Notes under the pieces: model-generated | What the model was told of the DNA's origin: nothing | Seen by the model: the letters and a program-made list of their open reading frames with translations, nothing else | The model's database searches: none | Made by a program: the position numbers and the translations under genes | Shown here: piece by piece, positions 36,021 through 44,653 of the stretch | Layout: each line of letters begins with the position of its first letter | How positions within the stretch are numbered: the stretch's first letter is position 1 | NCBI RefSeq assembly: GCF_007994985.1 | Contig: NZ_VOQF01000005.1 | Span: 62,001-126,000 of the forward strand | DNA length: 64,000 bases | Direction: 5' to 3' | Origin: Metabacillus litoralis | Lineage (GTDB): Bacteria; Bacillota; Bacilli; Bacillales; Bacillaceae

Positions 36021-36063
36021 AAAAGCAGGTGAGACGATTTAGTAAAATCGTCCACCTGCTTTT
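36021..36063. terminator. Bidirectional terminator between tagO and the LCP gene
   Basis: Long hairpin AAAAGCAGGTG/CACCTGCTTTT enclosing a second inner stem GACGAT/ATCGTC. T-runs on both strands. Confidence 0.88.
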
Positions 36064-36064
36064 C

Positions 36065-37102
36065 TTATTGCTCACTTGATGAAGTTGAATCAAATTCATC
36101 TGTTGGTTCAGTGTCACCTGATGATAAACCACTTGTTTGCATTCCTAAGTGTGATTTAAGGATATCTTGTGTTTCAATCACACTTTCTTCTTCAGGTAAC
36201 CAATATGATATACCATCAATATACTCGCCAACACCATCTAATTTAATTGTTTCTATATTACTTGTGCTAAAGTTTGAATATTTTTGATAAAAACCTAACA
36301 GCTCTGACACTTTCATGTTTGTTTCGACATTTTTACCTACTTCATCAGTTAGTTGATCTACTTTAAAAAGTGTACCAGCAGAAGCAACCTCTTTAATAAC
36401 TGCTTTGACAACCTCTTGCTGTCTTTCATTACGCCCAATATCGTTATTCGGGTCTTGCATACGCATTCTTGCATAAGCAAGTGCATATCTGCCGTCTAAT
36501 TCCATAGGACCTTCATAAAATTCAAGAACTTCAGCTTTGCGATCATCGCTATTTTGAGTGAAGTCGAAAGGTACATTAACTGTTATGCCACCTACAATAT
36601 CCACAATATTTTTAAATCCATCAAAGTTAACAGTTGCATAATAATCAATTGGGATTTCAAGGAAGTCTTCAACAGTCTCTATTGTTAATTCTTTTCCGCC
36701 CTTTGAGAAGGAGTGATTTATTTTGTCCAAACCTTCTTCTGGAATTTCGACTCGCGTATCACGTGGAATACTTAAAAGCTTCATTGATTGATCTTTAGGA
36801 TTAAAGGTCGCGACCATTAATGTATCTGAACGACCACCTTTTCCTCCACTTGAATAATCTTCAACACCTAGAAGTAATATAGATACAGGATCATTTGAAA
36901 TATTGACAGCATAATCACGAAGTTTGGATTTATCTCTGCCTAAATCATCATAAGAATCATTAGCGGCATCCATTGTTTGGTAAAAAACATAGCCGATATA
37001 TAGGCCGACACCTATAAATAACAGAAGAAATAATCCTAAAATGCGTCTTAATATCGGACGTTTCTTCTTCTTTTTCACTTTCTTCATATCTTTTCTATTC
37101 AT
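36065..37102 (-). CDS. tagU: LCP family (LytR-CpsA-Psr) glycopolymer ligase
   Basis: 345 aa type II membrane protein: a very basic N-terminus, one transmembrane helix (LGLFLLLFIGVGLYIG) and an extracytoplasmic LCP domain. Typical motifs are LLLGVEDY, RSDTLMVATFNP, LLSIPRDTRVEIP, HSFSKGG and ALAYARMRMQDPNNDIGRNERQQ, whose Arg and Asp residues bind the lipid pyrophosphate. LCP enzymes attach teichoic acid or other glycopolymers to peptidoglycan. B. subtilis has three paralogues (TagT, TagU, TagV), so the exact symbol is by family and position. The C-terminus is a Ser/Glu-rich tail. A GAGGAG site precedes its ATG, and it lies 19 bases after yvyE in a two-gene unit. Confidence 0.85.
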   Translation of the reverse strand: MNRKDMKKVKKKKKRPILRRILGLFLLLFIGVGLYIGYVFYQTMDAANDSYDDLGRDKSKLRDYAVNISNDPVSILLLGVEDYSSGGKGGRSDTLMVATFNPKDQSMKLLSIPRDTRVEIPEEGLDKINHSFSKGGKELTIETVEDFLEIPIDYYATVNFDGFKNIVDIVGGITVNVPFDFTQNSDDRKAEVLEFYEGPMELDGRYALAYARMRMQDPNNDIGRNERQQEVVKAVIKEVASAGTLFKVDQLTDEVGKNVETNMKVSELLGFYQKYSNFSTSNIETIKLDGVGEYIDGISYWLPEEESVIETQDILKSHLGMQTSGLSSGDTEPTDEFDSTSSSEQ

Positions 37103-37121
37103 AAAATTTCTCCTCAGTTAA

Positions 37122-37760
37122 TCAAATTTCTACCTGCTCCTCCAAATAAGTAACATCACCTTCAGAAATTTCACTTTTCCCATTCGTCAGCTCTGTCATC
37201 CATTCGAAAAAAGCATGCTTTTTCTCTTCTTCTACATAGGCTTCCACTTCAACGTCATTTAAATAATGAATTTCCTTTAACAAATATGTGGAAGAACGTA
37301 ATTCATTTTCCACTTTCCCCAACCATGTATAGTCAATCTTCGTATGCATCACACGCATGAGCTTTCTTTCGACAATTCCTGCTGCTTGTAGTCCTTCTGA
37401 AACGGATTTACCATAAGCACGAATTAATCCTCCACCACCAAGTTTAATGCCACCGAAATAACGGGTAACAACTACTACTGTATCTTTGAGGTTTTTCTTT
37501 TTTAGAACCTCTAGCATCGGAACACCGGCTGTACCAGTTGGTTCACCATCATCATTCGCTTTTTGAATGGAATTATGTTCGCCAATTAAGTAGGCAGAGC
37601 AATTATGATTTGCATCATGATGCTGCTTTTTTATTTTTTGAATAAAGCTTATCGCTTCTTCTTCAGTTGTGGCCCTTTGTGTATAGCAAATAAAACGGGA
37701 TTTCTGGATAATTATTTCATGCTCTCCATAGCCTTTTACGGTATAATAATGTGAAAGCAT
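37122..37760 (-). CDS. yvyE: YigZ/IMPACT family protein
   Basis: 212 aa cytoplasmic protein. The N-terminal UPF0029 domain contains NHNCSAYLIG, KANDDGEPTGTAGVP and VVTRYFGGIKLGGGGLIRAYG, the invariant IMPACT/YigZ signature. The C-terminal 60 residues form the DUF1949 ferredoxin-like domain. The ATG at 37760, seven bases after AGGAGGTG on the minus strand, is better than the in-frame ATG at 37784, which precedes that site. YvyE sits beside degS in B. subtilis as well. The biochemical role is unsettled; eukaryotic IMPACT acts in translational stress, and a nucleic-acid or ribosome link is often proposed. Confidence 0.9.
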   Translation of the reverse strand: MLSHYYTVKGYGEHEIIIQKSRFICYTQRATTEEEAISFIQKIKKQHHDANHNCSAYLIGEHNSIQKANDDGEPTGTAGVPMLEVLKKKNLKDTVVVVTRYFGGIKLGGGGLIRAYGKSVSEGLQAAGIVERKLMRVMHTKIDYTWLGKVENELRSSTYLLKEIHYLNDVEVEAYVEEEKKHAFFEWMTELTNGKSEISEGDVTYLEEQVEI

Positions 37761-37945
37761 GCTTGTACACCTCCTGACAAGCAAGCAAATTTAGAATAGC
37801 ATATTTCTTTATTATAAAACGACATTTTTTTTACTTCAAATGTTATTAATGTGACAAACTAAAAAGAGTGAGATTTTACGTCGGTTTTTTCGCGGTAAAT
37901 CTCGAGTATCTTTTTATTATATACATACTAAGCGGAGGGAAAAAA

Positions 37946-39112
37946 ATGAACTCCAACAAGAAAATGGATAGTAAAATACTTGATGAAGTCTTGGATAAAA
38001 TGATTTCGACTGTTGATGGAAGTAAGGACGAAATTTTTCAAATAGGTGAACAATCTAGAAAACAGTATGAAGGATTAGTTGAAGAACTTAGAGATATAAA
38101 GATTCAGGTAGGAAAAGTCATAGAAGAAGGTGATAAGCTAGAGGTTCATGCTCGTTTTGCGCGAAATCGCCTATCACAGGTTAGTAAACACTTTAAGCAG
38201 TTTTCAGAAGAAGAGATACGTGACGCTTACGAGAAGGCTCATAAGCTACAGGTTGAGCACTCTATGCTTCAACAGCATGAAAAGCAGCTTAGAGACCGTC
38301 GTGATGACTTAGAGCGCCGTTTGCTTGGGTTACAGGAGATTATCGAAAGATCTGAGGCTCTTGTTAGTCAGATAACGGTAGTGCTAAACTATTTAAGTCG
38401 TGATTTACGTCAAGTAGGTTTGCTTTTAGAAGACGCACAACAAAAGCAAGATTTTGGTTTACGGATTATTGAGGCTCAGGAGGAAGAAAGAAAGCGAGTT
38501 TCTAGAGAAATTCATGATGGACCTGCACAAATGCTAGCAAATGTGATGATGCGTTCTGAATTGATTGAGCGTATTTATCGTGAGCGTGGTGCTGAGGAAG
38601 GCTTCAAAGAAATTCGCAACTTAAGGACGAATGTTCGTAATGCTTTATATGAAGTAAGACGAATCATTTATGACTTAAGACCAATGGCTCTAGATGACTT
38701 AGGGCTTATCCCAACCCTCAGAAAATATATGAACACGATCGAAGAATATAATGGAAAAACGAAGATTACTTTCCAAAGTGTTGGGGAATTGAATGATCAC
38801 CGTTTACCATCAAGATTTGAGGTTGCTTTGTTTCGCTTAGCACAAGAAGCTGTTACAAATGCTTTAAAGCATGCTGAAGCTACAGAAATTACGGTTAAGG
38901 TAGAAGTAACAAAAGAAACCATCACGCTTGTGATAAAAGATGATGGTAAAGGTTTTGACATGAAGAAAAAAGTGGCAAATAAAGATAAGAAATCATTTGG
39001 CTTAATCGGTATGAAAGAGCGAATTGATCTTCTAGATGGAAAAATGACAATGGACTCTAAAGAAGGACTAGGGACTTTTATCATGTTTCAAGTTCCAAAT
39101 CAAGTAGGATAA
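37946..39112 (+). CDS. degS: DegS sensor histidine kinase
   Basis: Cytoplasmic kinase of the DegS-DegU system, which steers exoenzyme production, competence, motility and biofilm. It has 388 aa against 385 in B. subtilis. The N-terminal 180 residues are a coiled-coil sensor. HisKA_3 follows, with phospho-acceptor His190 in SREIHDGPAQML, then the HATPase domain (AQEAVTNALKHA, IKDDGKGFD, FGLIGMKERI). No membrane helix. The ATG at 37946 has GCGGAGGG just upstream; an in-frame ATG at 37868 would add 26 unrelated residues. The response regulator gene degU follows after 87 bases. Confidence 0.96.
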   Translation: MNSNKKMDSKILDEVLDKMISTVDGSKDEIFQIGEQSRKQYEGLVEELRDIKIQVGKVIEEGDKLEVHARFARNRLSQVSKHFKQFSEEEIRDAYEKAHKLQVEHSMLQQHEKQLRDRRDDLERRLLGLQEIIERSEALVSQITVVLNYLSRDLRQVGLLLEDAQQKQDFGLRIIEAQEEERKRVSREIHDGPAQMLANVMMRSELIERIYRERGAEEGFKEIRNLRTNVRNALYEVRRIIYDLRPMALDDLGLIPTLRKYMNTIEEYNGKTKITFQSVGELNDHRLPSRFEVALFRLAQEAVTNALKHAEATEITVKVEVTKETITLVIKDDGKGFDMKKKVANKDKKSFGLIGMKERIDLLDGKMTMDSKEGLGTFIMFQVPNQVG

Positions 39113-39199
39113 AGCTTATATCCGACATAATTTGGACTAAAGACATATTGACGGGTTTACTAGTAAATAGAATAGAATAGTACTGTGGGGAGGCATAAC

Positions 39200-39886
39200 A
39201 TGAAAACGAAAATAGTAATTATTGATGATCATCAGTTATTTCGTGAAGGTGTAAAACGAATTTTAGATTTTGAACCAAGCTTTGAGGTTGTTGCAGAAGG
39301 TGATGACGGTGAAGAAGCTTTAGCGATTGTAGAAGCTCATAAACCAGATGTTGTGATCATGGATATTAATATGCCAAAAGTAAATGGTGTTGAAGCAACA
39401 AAGCAGTTAATTGAAGCAGATGAAGATAACAAGATCATTATTTTATCCATACATGATGATGAAAATTATGTAACACATGCATTAAAAACAGGTGCAAGAG
39501 GTTACCTATTAAAAGAAATGGATGCTGATACACTTATTGAAGCTGTGAAGGTCGTTGCAGATGGTGGATCATATTTACATCCTAAGGTAACACATAATCT
39601 TGTGAATGAATTTAGAAGGCTTGCAACATCAAGTGGACAAGCTACCCCAACGCAACCTTTACAACCAGAAATTCGACGTCCATTACATATTCTTACTCGC
39701 CGTGAATGTGAAGTTCTACAAATGCTAGCAGATGGAAAAAGCAACCGCGGAATTGGTGAAGCATTGTTCATTAGCGAAAAAACAGTAAAAAACCATGTAA
39801 GTAATATTTTACAAAAAATGAATGTAAATGATCGTACTCAAGCTGTTGTATATTCTATTAAAAATGGCTGGGTTGAAGTGAAATAG
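39200..39886 (+). CDS. degU: DegU response regulator
   Basis: NarL/LuxR-type regulator of 228 aa (229 in B. subtilis). The receiver domain has the acidic pair in VIIDDHQLF, phosphorylated Asp55 in VIMDINMPK, and Lys in LLKEMD. The C-terminal helix-turn-helix is [20 protein letters not shown], then [13 protein letters not shown]. The ATG 39200, six bases after GGGGAGG, is the right start; a GTG at 39185 overlaps that site. In B. subtilis phospho-DegU controls degradative enzymes and flagellar and competence genes, several of which lie just downstream here. A terminator follows. Confidence 0.96.
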   Translation: MKTKIVIIDDHQLFREGVKRILDFEPSFEVVAEGDDGEEALAIVEAHKPDVVIMDINMPKVNGVEATKQLIEADEDNKIIILSIHDDENYVTHALKTGARGYLLKEMDADTLIEAVKVVADGGSYLHPKVTHNLVNEFRRLATSSGQATPTQPLQPEIRRPLHILTRRECEVLQMLADGKSNRGIGEALFISEKTVKNHVSNILQKMNVNDRTQAVVYSIKNGWVEVK

Positions 39887-39898
39887 ATTTTAGACTAC

Positions 39899-39930
39899 AA
39901 GGCAGACTCGGGTAATTAGGGTCTGTCTTT
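39899..39930 (+). terminator. Terminator after degU
   Basis: Stem AAGGCAGAC/GTCTGTCTT with one G-T pair and TTT following. Confidence 0.75.
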
Positions 39931-40053
39931 TACGTCTAGAAATTTGTAAAAGTAATTGGTGCTTCGTGACAAACTTGTGTCATAATAGAAAGGGAATGAT
40001 ACATATAATACGGAAATAGAAATGATTAATATGTACAAGGAAGGAATTTTACC

Positions 40054-40896
40054 ATGAAAACGGCTATTGTAACTGATAGTACAGCATATATCCCTAAAGA
40101 AATTCGTGAAAAACATAATATACATATGATTCCTCTTAGCGTAATTTTTGGCGCAGAAACGTATGCGGAGGAAGTGGAAATTTCATCTGAGCAATTTTTT
40201 GCAGAAATGAGAGAAAAGCAAGAGCTTCCCACTACTTCACAGCCTTCTGTTGGTATGTTTGTTGAGTTGTTTGAAGACTTAGCAAAAGAGTATGATGCTG
40301 TGATTTCGATTCATCTTTCAAGTGGAATTAGTGGTACTTTCAATGGTGCTGTTACAGCTAGCGAGATGGTTGATACAATAAAGGTTTATCCCTTTGATTC
40401 GGAAATTAGTTGTATGATCCAAGGGTTTTATGCTCTTGAAGCAGCAGATATGGCGAATGAAGGAAAAACACCAGATGAAATAATGTCTCGTTTAAATGAA
40501 ATGAAGCAGTCAATGCGTGCTTATTTTATGGTAGATGATTTGACGAACCTACAACGTGGGGGACGTCTTAGTGGTGCACAAGCGTTGATAGGAAGTATTT
40601 TACAGGTTAAACCAATTCTGCATTTTGAAGAAAAACTCATTACTCCTTTTGAAAAAATTCGCACAAAGAAAAAAGCATTAAACAGAGTGTATGAGCTTTT
40701 TCATGAAGACGCTAGTCTGGTTGTGCCAATGCGAGCAGTTGTTATTCATGCAAATCGCCCAGAGGAAATCGAAATCATTAAACGTGATCTTGAAGCGAAA
40801 TATCCTCATGTTGAATTTATGACAAGCTATTTTGGTCCTGTTGTTGGTACTCACCTTGGTGAGGGAGCGATTGGGTTGGGCTGGTATAAGAAATAG
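40054..40896 (+). CDS. degV: DegV family fatty-acid-binding protein
   Basis: 280 aa. It begins KTAIVTDSTAYIP, then has PTTSQPSVGMF, HLSSGISGTF with the fatty-acid-contacting Ser, DDLTNLQRGGRLSG, and the C-terminal YFGPVVGTHLGEGAIG. These are the defining DegV (EDD fold) blocks. In Gram-positive bacteria such proteins bind acyl groups for fatty acid kinase. In B. subtilis degV lies between degU and comFA, as here. AAGGAAGG precedes the ATG. It is separate from degU because of the terminator between them. Confidence 0.95.
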   Translation: MKTAIVTDSTAYIPKEIREKHNIHMIPLSVIFGAETYAEEVEISSEQFFAEMREKQELPTTSQPSVGMFVELFEDLAKEYDAVISIHLSSGISGTFNGAVTASEMVDTIKVYPFDSEISCMIQGFYALEAADMANEGKTPDEIMSRLNEMKQSMRAYFMVDDLTNLQRGGRLSGAQALIGSILQVKPILHFEEKLITPFEKIRTKKKALNRVYELFHEDASLVVPMRAVVIHANRPEEIEIIKRDLEAKYPHVEFMTSYFGPVVGTHLGEGAIGLGWYKK

Positions 40897-41037
40897 TTCC
40901 TAGTTGGATGAATAGGGATATGAGAGGGAAGTACGAATGGTGTGGTACTTTCTTCCTGTATTTCCGTTAAATTATGGACAGGTCCTAAAACTTGCTTCAT
41001 ACTATTATTATAGACAGATTAAGGAGGTCCAACTCTA

Positions 41038-41238
41038 ATGAATACTACTTCCAACAACACACTACAATCAAGTAAAGATGAGGTAAAACGTACATATCGT
41101 CATTGGACAACTCTTGAAGATCGCAAGCTTTTACAACTTCGTGCAAGTGGATTGAAGTTTAAGACGATTGCTGAGCAGCTTTGCCGTACCCCGATTAGCG
41201 TCGAAAAACGCTTTCGTAAAATTTATAACAAAAAATGA
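41038..41238 (+). CDS. Small SANT/Myb-like helix-turn-helix protein before comFA
   Basis: 66 aa, with AAGGAGGTCC upstream of the ATG. Residues 20-62 (YRHWTTLEDRKLLQLRASG, then KTIAEQLCRTPISVEKR) follow the SANT/Myb-like or GcrA-like pattern: a Trp, an acidic turn, a short Leu helix and a recognition helix ending in Arg and Lys. A DNA-binding role is likely. Its stop overlaps the ribosome site of comFA, with ATG eight bases on, so the two are co-translated. It could regulate the comF operon or act with the ComF DNA-uptake proteins. B. subtilis has no gene of this kind immediately before comFA to my knowledge. Confidence 0.7.
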   Translation: MNTTSNNTLQSSKDEVKRTYRHWTTLEDRKLLQLRASGLKFKTIAEQLCRTPISVEKRFRKIYNKK

Positions 41239-41246
41239 GGTGAAAC

Positions 41247-42719
41247 ATGCGTTTTCTATTGAAGGAAAATGTCCTCTCCCCCGTGTTTTCACATCATGAT
41301 GGCTTACCAATATCAAAACATTCAAACATCCCTCAAATATCAATGCAACATCACTTTTCCTATTCAAAACAACTTCAAGAATTTCTCTGTGGGAAGGAGT
41401 TACTATCTACAGAAATTTCTTTCTCCTTTGAAGAATTATTTTCTCATTATCAAAATGGCTTTGTTCGGCTGAATTACGGTATTCTACTTGAAAAGGGCCG
41501 AAGAACATGCAACAGATGTGGTAATAAAGATGAATCATTTTTTGCCTTTTTTGATTGTGCAAAATGTGGAGAACCGAACTGTTATTATTGCAGAAAATGT
41601 GTGATGATGGGGCGTGTTAGTGAATGTACACCACTATTTAGCTGGTGTGGACCAAATGCTACAAGTTCCGAGAAGGTTAAACTGCAATGGAATGGCAGTT
41701 TATCAAAAGGGCAGACAAAAGCTTCTAATGCTGTTATCCAGACTGTTAATACAAATGGAGAACTTCTAGTCTGGGCAGTTTGTGGAGCTGGTAAGACAGA
41801 GGTGTTGTTCAAAGGACTTGAATCAGCATTAGGTCAAGGAAAGAAAGTTTGCATTAGCACACCTCGTACTGATGTTATTCTAGAATTAGCTCCACGTTTG
41901 AAAAAGGTTTTTCCGACTATTGAGATTTCAGCACTATATGGAGGAAGTGAAGATCGAAATAAACAATCATCCCTTTATATCTCTACAACACACCAACTCC
42001 TTCGATATAAAGAAGCCTTCGATTGCGTCATTGTTGATGAAGTTGATGCCTTTCCATATACAGCGGACACATCCCTTCAATTCGCTGTGAAAAAATCCCG
42101 AAAGCAAGAAAGCTCTCTTATTTATTTAACAGCAACACCATCTAAGCAATGGAAAAAAGAAGTGCAACAAAAGAAGCGCAATGCTGTGAAGATTCCATTA
42201 CGTTATCACGGTCATCTTCTACCTGTACCAGAGTTTATGTGGTGTGGAAATTGGAAGAAGCGACTTATGAAAGATCTGCTTCCCAAAAATGTCGAGAAAT
42301 GGTTGGTTAGTAGGTTGCAAAGTGAAAAACAGGCATTTTTATTTGTTCCGTCTGTTTTAGTTATCCCAAAGGTTGTAGGTATTCTTAAACAACTTGATGA
42401 TCGAATTGAAGGAGTTCATGCAGAGGATCCTAATCGACGTGAAAAAGTAAATTTATTTAGAAATGGAACGATTCCAATCATAGTTACTTCAACAATTTTA
42501 GAAAGAGGGGTAACCATTCCAAACAGTGATGTTGCTATTTTGGGAAGTGAGGATGAAATTTTTACAGAAAGTGCTCTTGTGCAAATTTCAGGAAGGGTTG
42601 GCAGAAGTGCCTCTCATCCAACAGGTACGATAACATTTTTTCATTTTGGTAAAACAACAGCAATGATAGAAGCAAAAAAACATATAGAGAAAATGAATAA
42701 AGCAGCAAAGAAACAGTGA
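41247..42719 (+). CDS. comFA: ComFA late competence DNA translocase
   Basis: ATP-driven DEAD-box-like helicase that pulls transforming single-stranded DNA through the membrane. 490 aa. The N-terminal zinc finger has Cys pairs CNRCG, CAKCG, CYYC and C. Walker A is GAGKTEV, the DEAD-box equivalent VDEVDAFPY, motif III LTATPS, and motif VI SGRVGRSASHP. The start ATG 41247 follows GAGGTG, which overlaps the stop codon of the SANT-like gene. ComFB and ComFC follow after a 102-base gap, which is longer than in tight operons and contains no terminator that I can see. Confidence 0.95.
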   Translation: MRFLLKENVLSPVFSHHDGLPISKHSNIPQISMQHHFSYSKQLQEFLCGKELLSTEISFSFEELFSHYQNGFVRLNYGILLEKGRRTCNRCGNKDESFFAFFDCAKCGEPNCYYCRKCVMMGRVSECTPLFSWCGPNATSSEKVKLQWNGSLSKGQTKASNAVIQTVNTNGELLVWAVCGAGKTEVLFKGLESALGQGKKVCISTPRTDVILELAPRLKKVFPTIEISALYGGSEDRNKQSSLYISTTHQLLRYKEAFDCVIVDEVDAFPYTADTSLQFAVKKSRKQESSLIYLTATPSKQWKKEVQQKKRNAVKIPLRYHGHLLPVPEFMWCGNWKKRLMKDLLPKNVEKWLVSRLQSEKQAFLFVPSVLVIPKVVGILKQLDDRIEGVHAEDPNRREKVNLFRNGTIPIIVTSTILERGVTIPNSDVAILGSEDEIFTESALVQISGRVGRSASHPTGTITFFHFGKTTAMIEAKKHIEKMNKAAKKQ

Positions 42720-42821
42720 CTATATTACCAAAAATTTGAAGATAACTTTTCAACTTTCCATTGTTGTGGCATAATAATCTAAAATTGCTTACAATTTGCG
42801 AAACTGGGGAGATCAAATGTA

Positions 42822-43103
42822 ATGGTCATTAACGCAATGGAACGTATCATGAAGGACTTATTAGATGAATATAAAAATCGCTTACAATTATCCTGCACGT
42901 GTGACGAATGTTTAGATGATATTTTAGCTTTAACATTGAATAAAACCCACCCACGTTATGTAACAGATTCTGATAAGATAATGTATGTTAAGGCGGAGTT
43001 TGTTGACAAGCAAAATATGACATCTTTATTTGTTAAGCTTGCAGAATGTGCAAAAATTGTTTCAGACAAACCAACGTGTAAAATGACAACAAAAGGAGAA
43101 TGA
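42822..43103 (+). CDS. comFB: ComFB late competence protein
   Basis: 93 aa small cytoplasmic protein. The N-terminal MERIMKDLLDEYKNR helix, the Cys cluster CTCDECLDDI and the segment HPRYVTDSD match ComFB, a zinc-binding alpha-helical protein whose role in DNA uptake is not settled in Firmicutes. GGGGAG lies ten bases before the ATG. Its last codons overlap the comFC start (ATGA), so the two are coupled. Confidence 0.92.
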   Translation: MVINAMERIMKDLLDEYKNRLQLSCTCDECLDDILALTLNKTHPRYVTDSDKIMYVKAEFVDKQNMTSLFVKLAECAKIVSDKPTCKMTTKGE

Positions 43104-43798
43104 GAACTATTTTTTGTTTAATTTGTCATGAAGAATTTTCCCAGCAAGTAACTTGGACGAGCTTGCTTTTATCATCAGATCAGCAAATGTGTGGTGAGTG
43201 TTATGATTCACTGCAGAAAATAACTGGTTCTACTTGTTCGAGGTGTTTTAGACCGCAAGAAAGTGATGAAATTTGTAGTGATTGTCAGAGGTGGAACGCT
43301 GATGAGCAATGGCAAAACGTGATCCGAAAAAATGTCTCTGTTTTTCACTATAATGATGCAATGAAAGATATACTAGCAGCCTATAAGTTTCGTGGTGATG
43401 CAGAATTAGTGAAGGTTTTTCAAAAGGATTTTCTTGCTAGTTTTAAAAAATATTATTCTTCATATAAAATAGATGGAGCAGTACCCATCCCATTAAGTGA
43501 AGAACGGTTATATGAGCGTGGCTTTAATCAAGCAAAGTTGCTTGCGAACAAACTTCCCCTTCCACAACTAGATATCCTCCAACGAACACATCATGAAAAA
43601 CAATCGAAAAAATCCCGCCAACAGCGAATAACAGCTTCAAACGTGTTTTCTCTAAAGAATTCAAGTAAAATAGGTAATAAGAAACTACTATTAATAGATG
43701 ATATTTACACAACAGGTAGTACACTTCACCATGCTGCCAAAGTGCTTATTGATCATGGAGCGGAAACTGTTTATTCTCTTACATTAATTAGAAGCTAA
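43100..43798 (+). CDS. comFC: ComFC phosphoribosyltransferase-like competence protein
   Basis: 232 aa. The N-terminal double zinc-finger region has CLIC, CGEC, CSRC and CSDC. The C-terminal type I phosphoribosyltransferase domain has the PRPP motif LLIDDIYTTGST and GFNQAKLLA. ComFC works with ComFA and the single-strand handling proteins during transformation. It starts within the comFB stop (four-base overlap). The sigma-D promoter for the flagellar block begins inside its last codon. Confidence 0.94.
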   Translation: MRTIFCLICHEEFSQQVTWTSLLLSSDQQMCGECYDSLQKITGSTCSRCFRPQESDEICSDCQRWNADEQWQNVIRKNVSVFHYNDAMKDILAAYKFRGDAELVKVFQKDFLASFKKYYSSYKIDGAVPIPLSEERLYERGFNQAKLLANKLPLPQLDILQRTHHEKQSKKSRQQRITASNVFSLKNSSKIGNKKLLLIDDIYTTGSTLHHAAKVLIDHGAETVYSLTLIRS

Positions 43799-43822
43799 AA
43801 ATTCTCAAAAACATGCCGATAT
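43796..43822 (+). promoter_or_regulatory. Sigma-D promoter before yvyF
   Basis: TAAA (43796-43799), a 15-base spacer and GCCGATAT (43815-43822), a perfect match to the sigma-D consensus. The -35 overlaps the comFC stop codon. Confidence 0.9.
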
Positions 43823-43859
43823 AATAACTAGATACCGAACCGGATAGGAGAATGAATAT

Positions 43860-44282
43860 ATGGGAGAATTAGCTAATTGCCCAAAATGTAATACGTTATT
43901 TATAGAAACACAATTTAGAACAGTTTGTGATGCATGCTTCAAGCAGGAAGAAAAAGATTATGAAACAGTTTATGCTTTTTTAAGAAAGCGTGAAAATCGT
44001 AAAGCACTTTTACATGAAGTAGTGGAGGGAACTGGAGTACGTGAAGAATTAATTCTGAAGTTTATTCGTAACGGAAGAATTCAACTGTCTAACTTTCCTA
44101 ATTTAGGCTATCCTTGTGAAAAGTGTGGAAAAACGATAAGAGAAGAAAAACTCTGTGAAGGCTGTAAAAAAGATATTCACAAGCAGATTCATCAAATGGA
44201 GCAGGTCGAAATGATTAGTGAGCGAAATAAGGAGCACACTCCTAAGTCAACATATTACTCAAATAGTACTAAAAATAGATAA
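43860..44282 (+). CDS. yvyF: YvyF flagellar operon zinc protein
   Basis: 140 aa. Four CXXC pairs (CPKC, CDAC, CEKC, CEGC) make two zinc ribbons, with a helix-turn-helix-like middle (LLHEVVEGTGVREELILKF). This matches the TIGR03826 flagellar-operon family. It lies between comFC and flgM as in B. subtilis and has its own consensus sigma-D promoter. A regulatory role in flagellar gene expression is proposed in the family, but the target is not known. Confidence 0.9.
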   Translation: MGELANCPKCNTLFIETQFRTVCDACFKQEEKDYETVYAFLRKRENRKALLHEVVEGTGVREELILKFIRNGRIQLSNFPNLGYPCEKCGKTIREEKLCEGCKKDIHKQIHQMEQVEMISERNKEHTPKSTYYSNSTKNR

Positions 44283-44287
44283 AAAAC

Positions 44288-44314
44288 TAAATAAATTCTC
44301 GGGAAATCCGATAA
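44288..44314 (+). promoter_or_regulatory. Sigma-D promoter of flgM
   Basis: TAAA (44288-44291), a 15-base spacer and TCCGATAA (44307-44314), two bases off the consensus -10. It lies just after the yvyF stop. Confidence 0.8.
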
Positions 44315-44359
44315 AAACTATAGATAAATGTGCGATGGTAATGAAAGTGAGGGTTAATC

Positions 44360-44623
44360 ATGAAAATTAATAATCTAGGTTCAATGGGTGTAAACCCTTA
44401 TAAACGAAATTTAGAAAAAAGTGCAGATGCTGCAACAAAATCGCAGAAGAAGGAAGATAAAGTAGAGATTTCTTCAAAAGCAATTGGGCTTCAACAAACA
44501 AATGAAGTAACGAAAGCTAGACAGGAAAAGGTTCAAGCGATTAAGACTTCTTTAGAGAGTGGTAACTATACGATTGATCCAAAGGCGATTGCTAAAGGAT
44601 TAGTTAATTTTTATAAGAACTAA
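44360..44623 (+). CDS. flgM: FlgM anti-sigma-D factor
   Basis: 87 aa. Binds sigma-D and blocks it until the hook is complete. The N-terminus KINNLGSMGVNPYK, the middle DKVEISSKA and the C-terminal helices VQAIKTSLESGNY and KAIAKGLVNFY are the FlgM pattern; the C-terminal half holds sigma-D. GTGAGGG precedes the ATG. Because its own promoter is sigma-D dependent, it closes a negative loop. Confidence 0.95.
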   Translation: MKINNLGSMGVNPYKRNLEKSADAATKSQKKEDKVEISSKAIGLQQTNEVTKARQEKVQAIKTSLESGNYTIDPKAIAKGLVNFYKN

Positions 44624-44653
44624 TAAGGTTCACCAATAAATGGAGGGTTATGA

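Noticed and set aside
37868-37945. Upstream extension of DegS (26 residues, hydrophobic).
   Set aside because: The downstream ATG has a near-perfect ribosome site and gives the family length; DegS is cytoplasmic.
41131-41367. 78-residue minus-strand frame across the SANT-like gene and comFA start.
   Set aside because: No ribosome site, and both plus-strand genes have strong family evidence.
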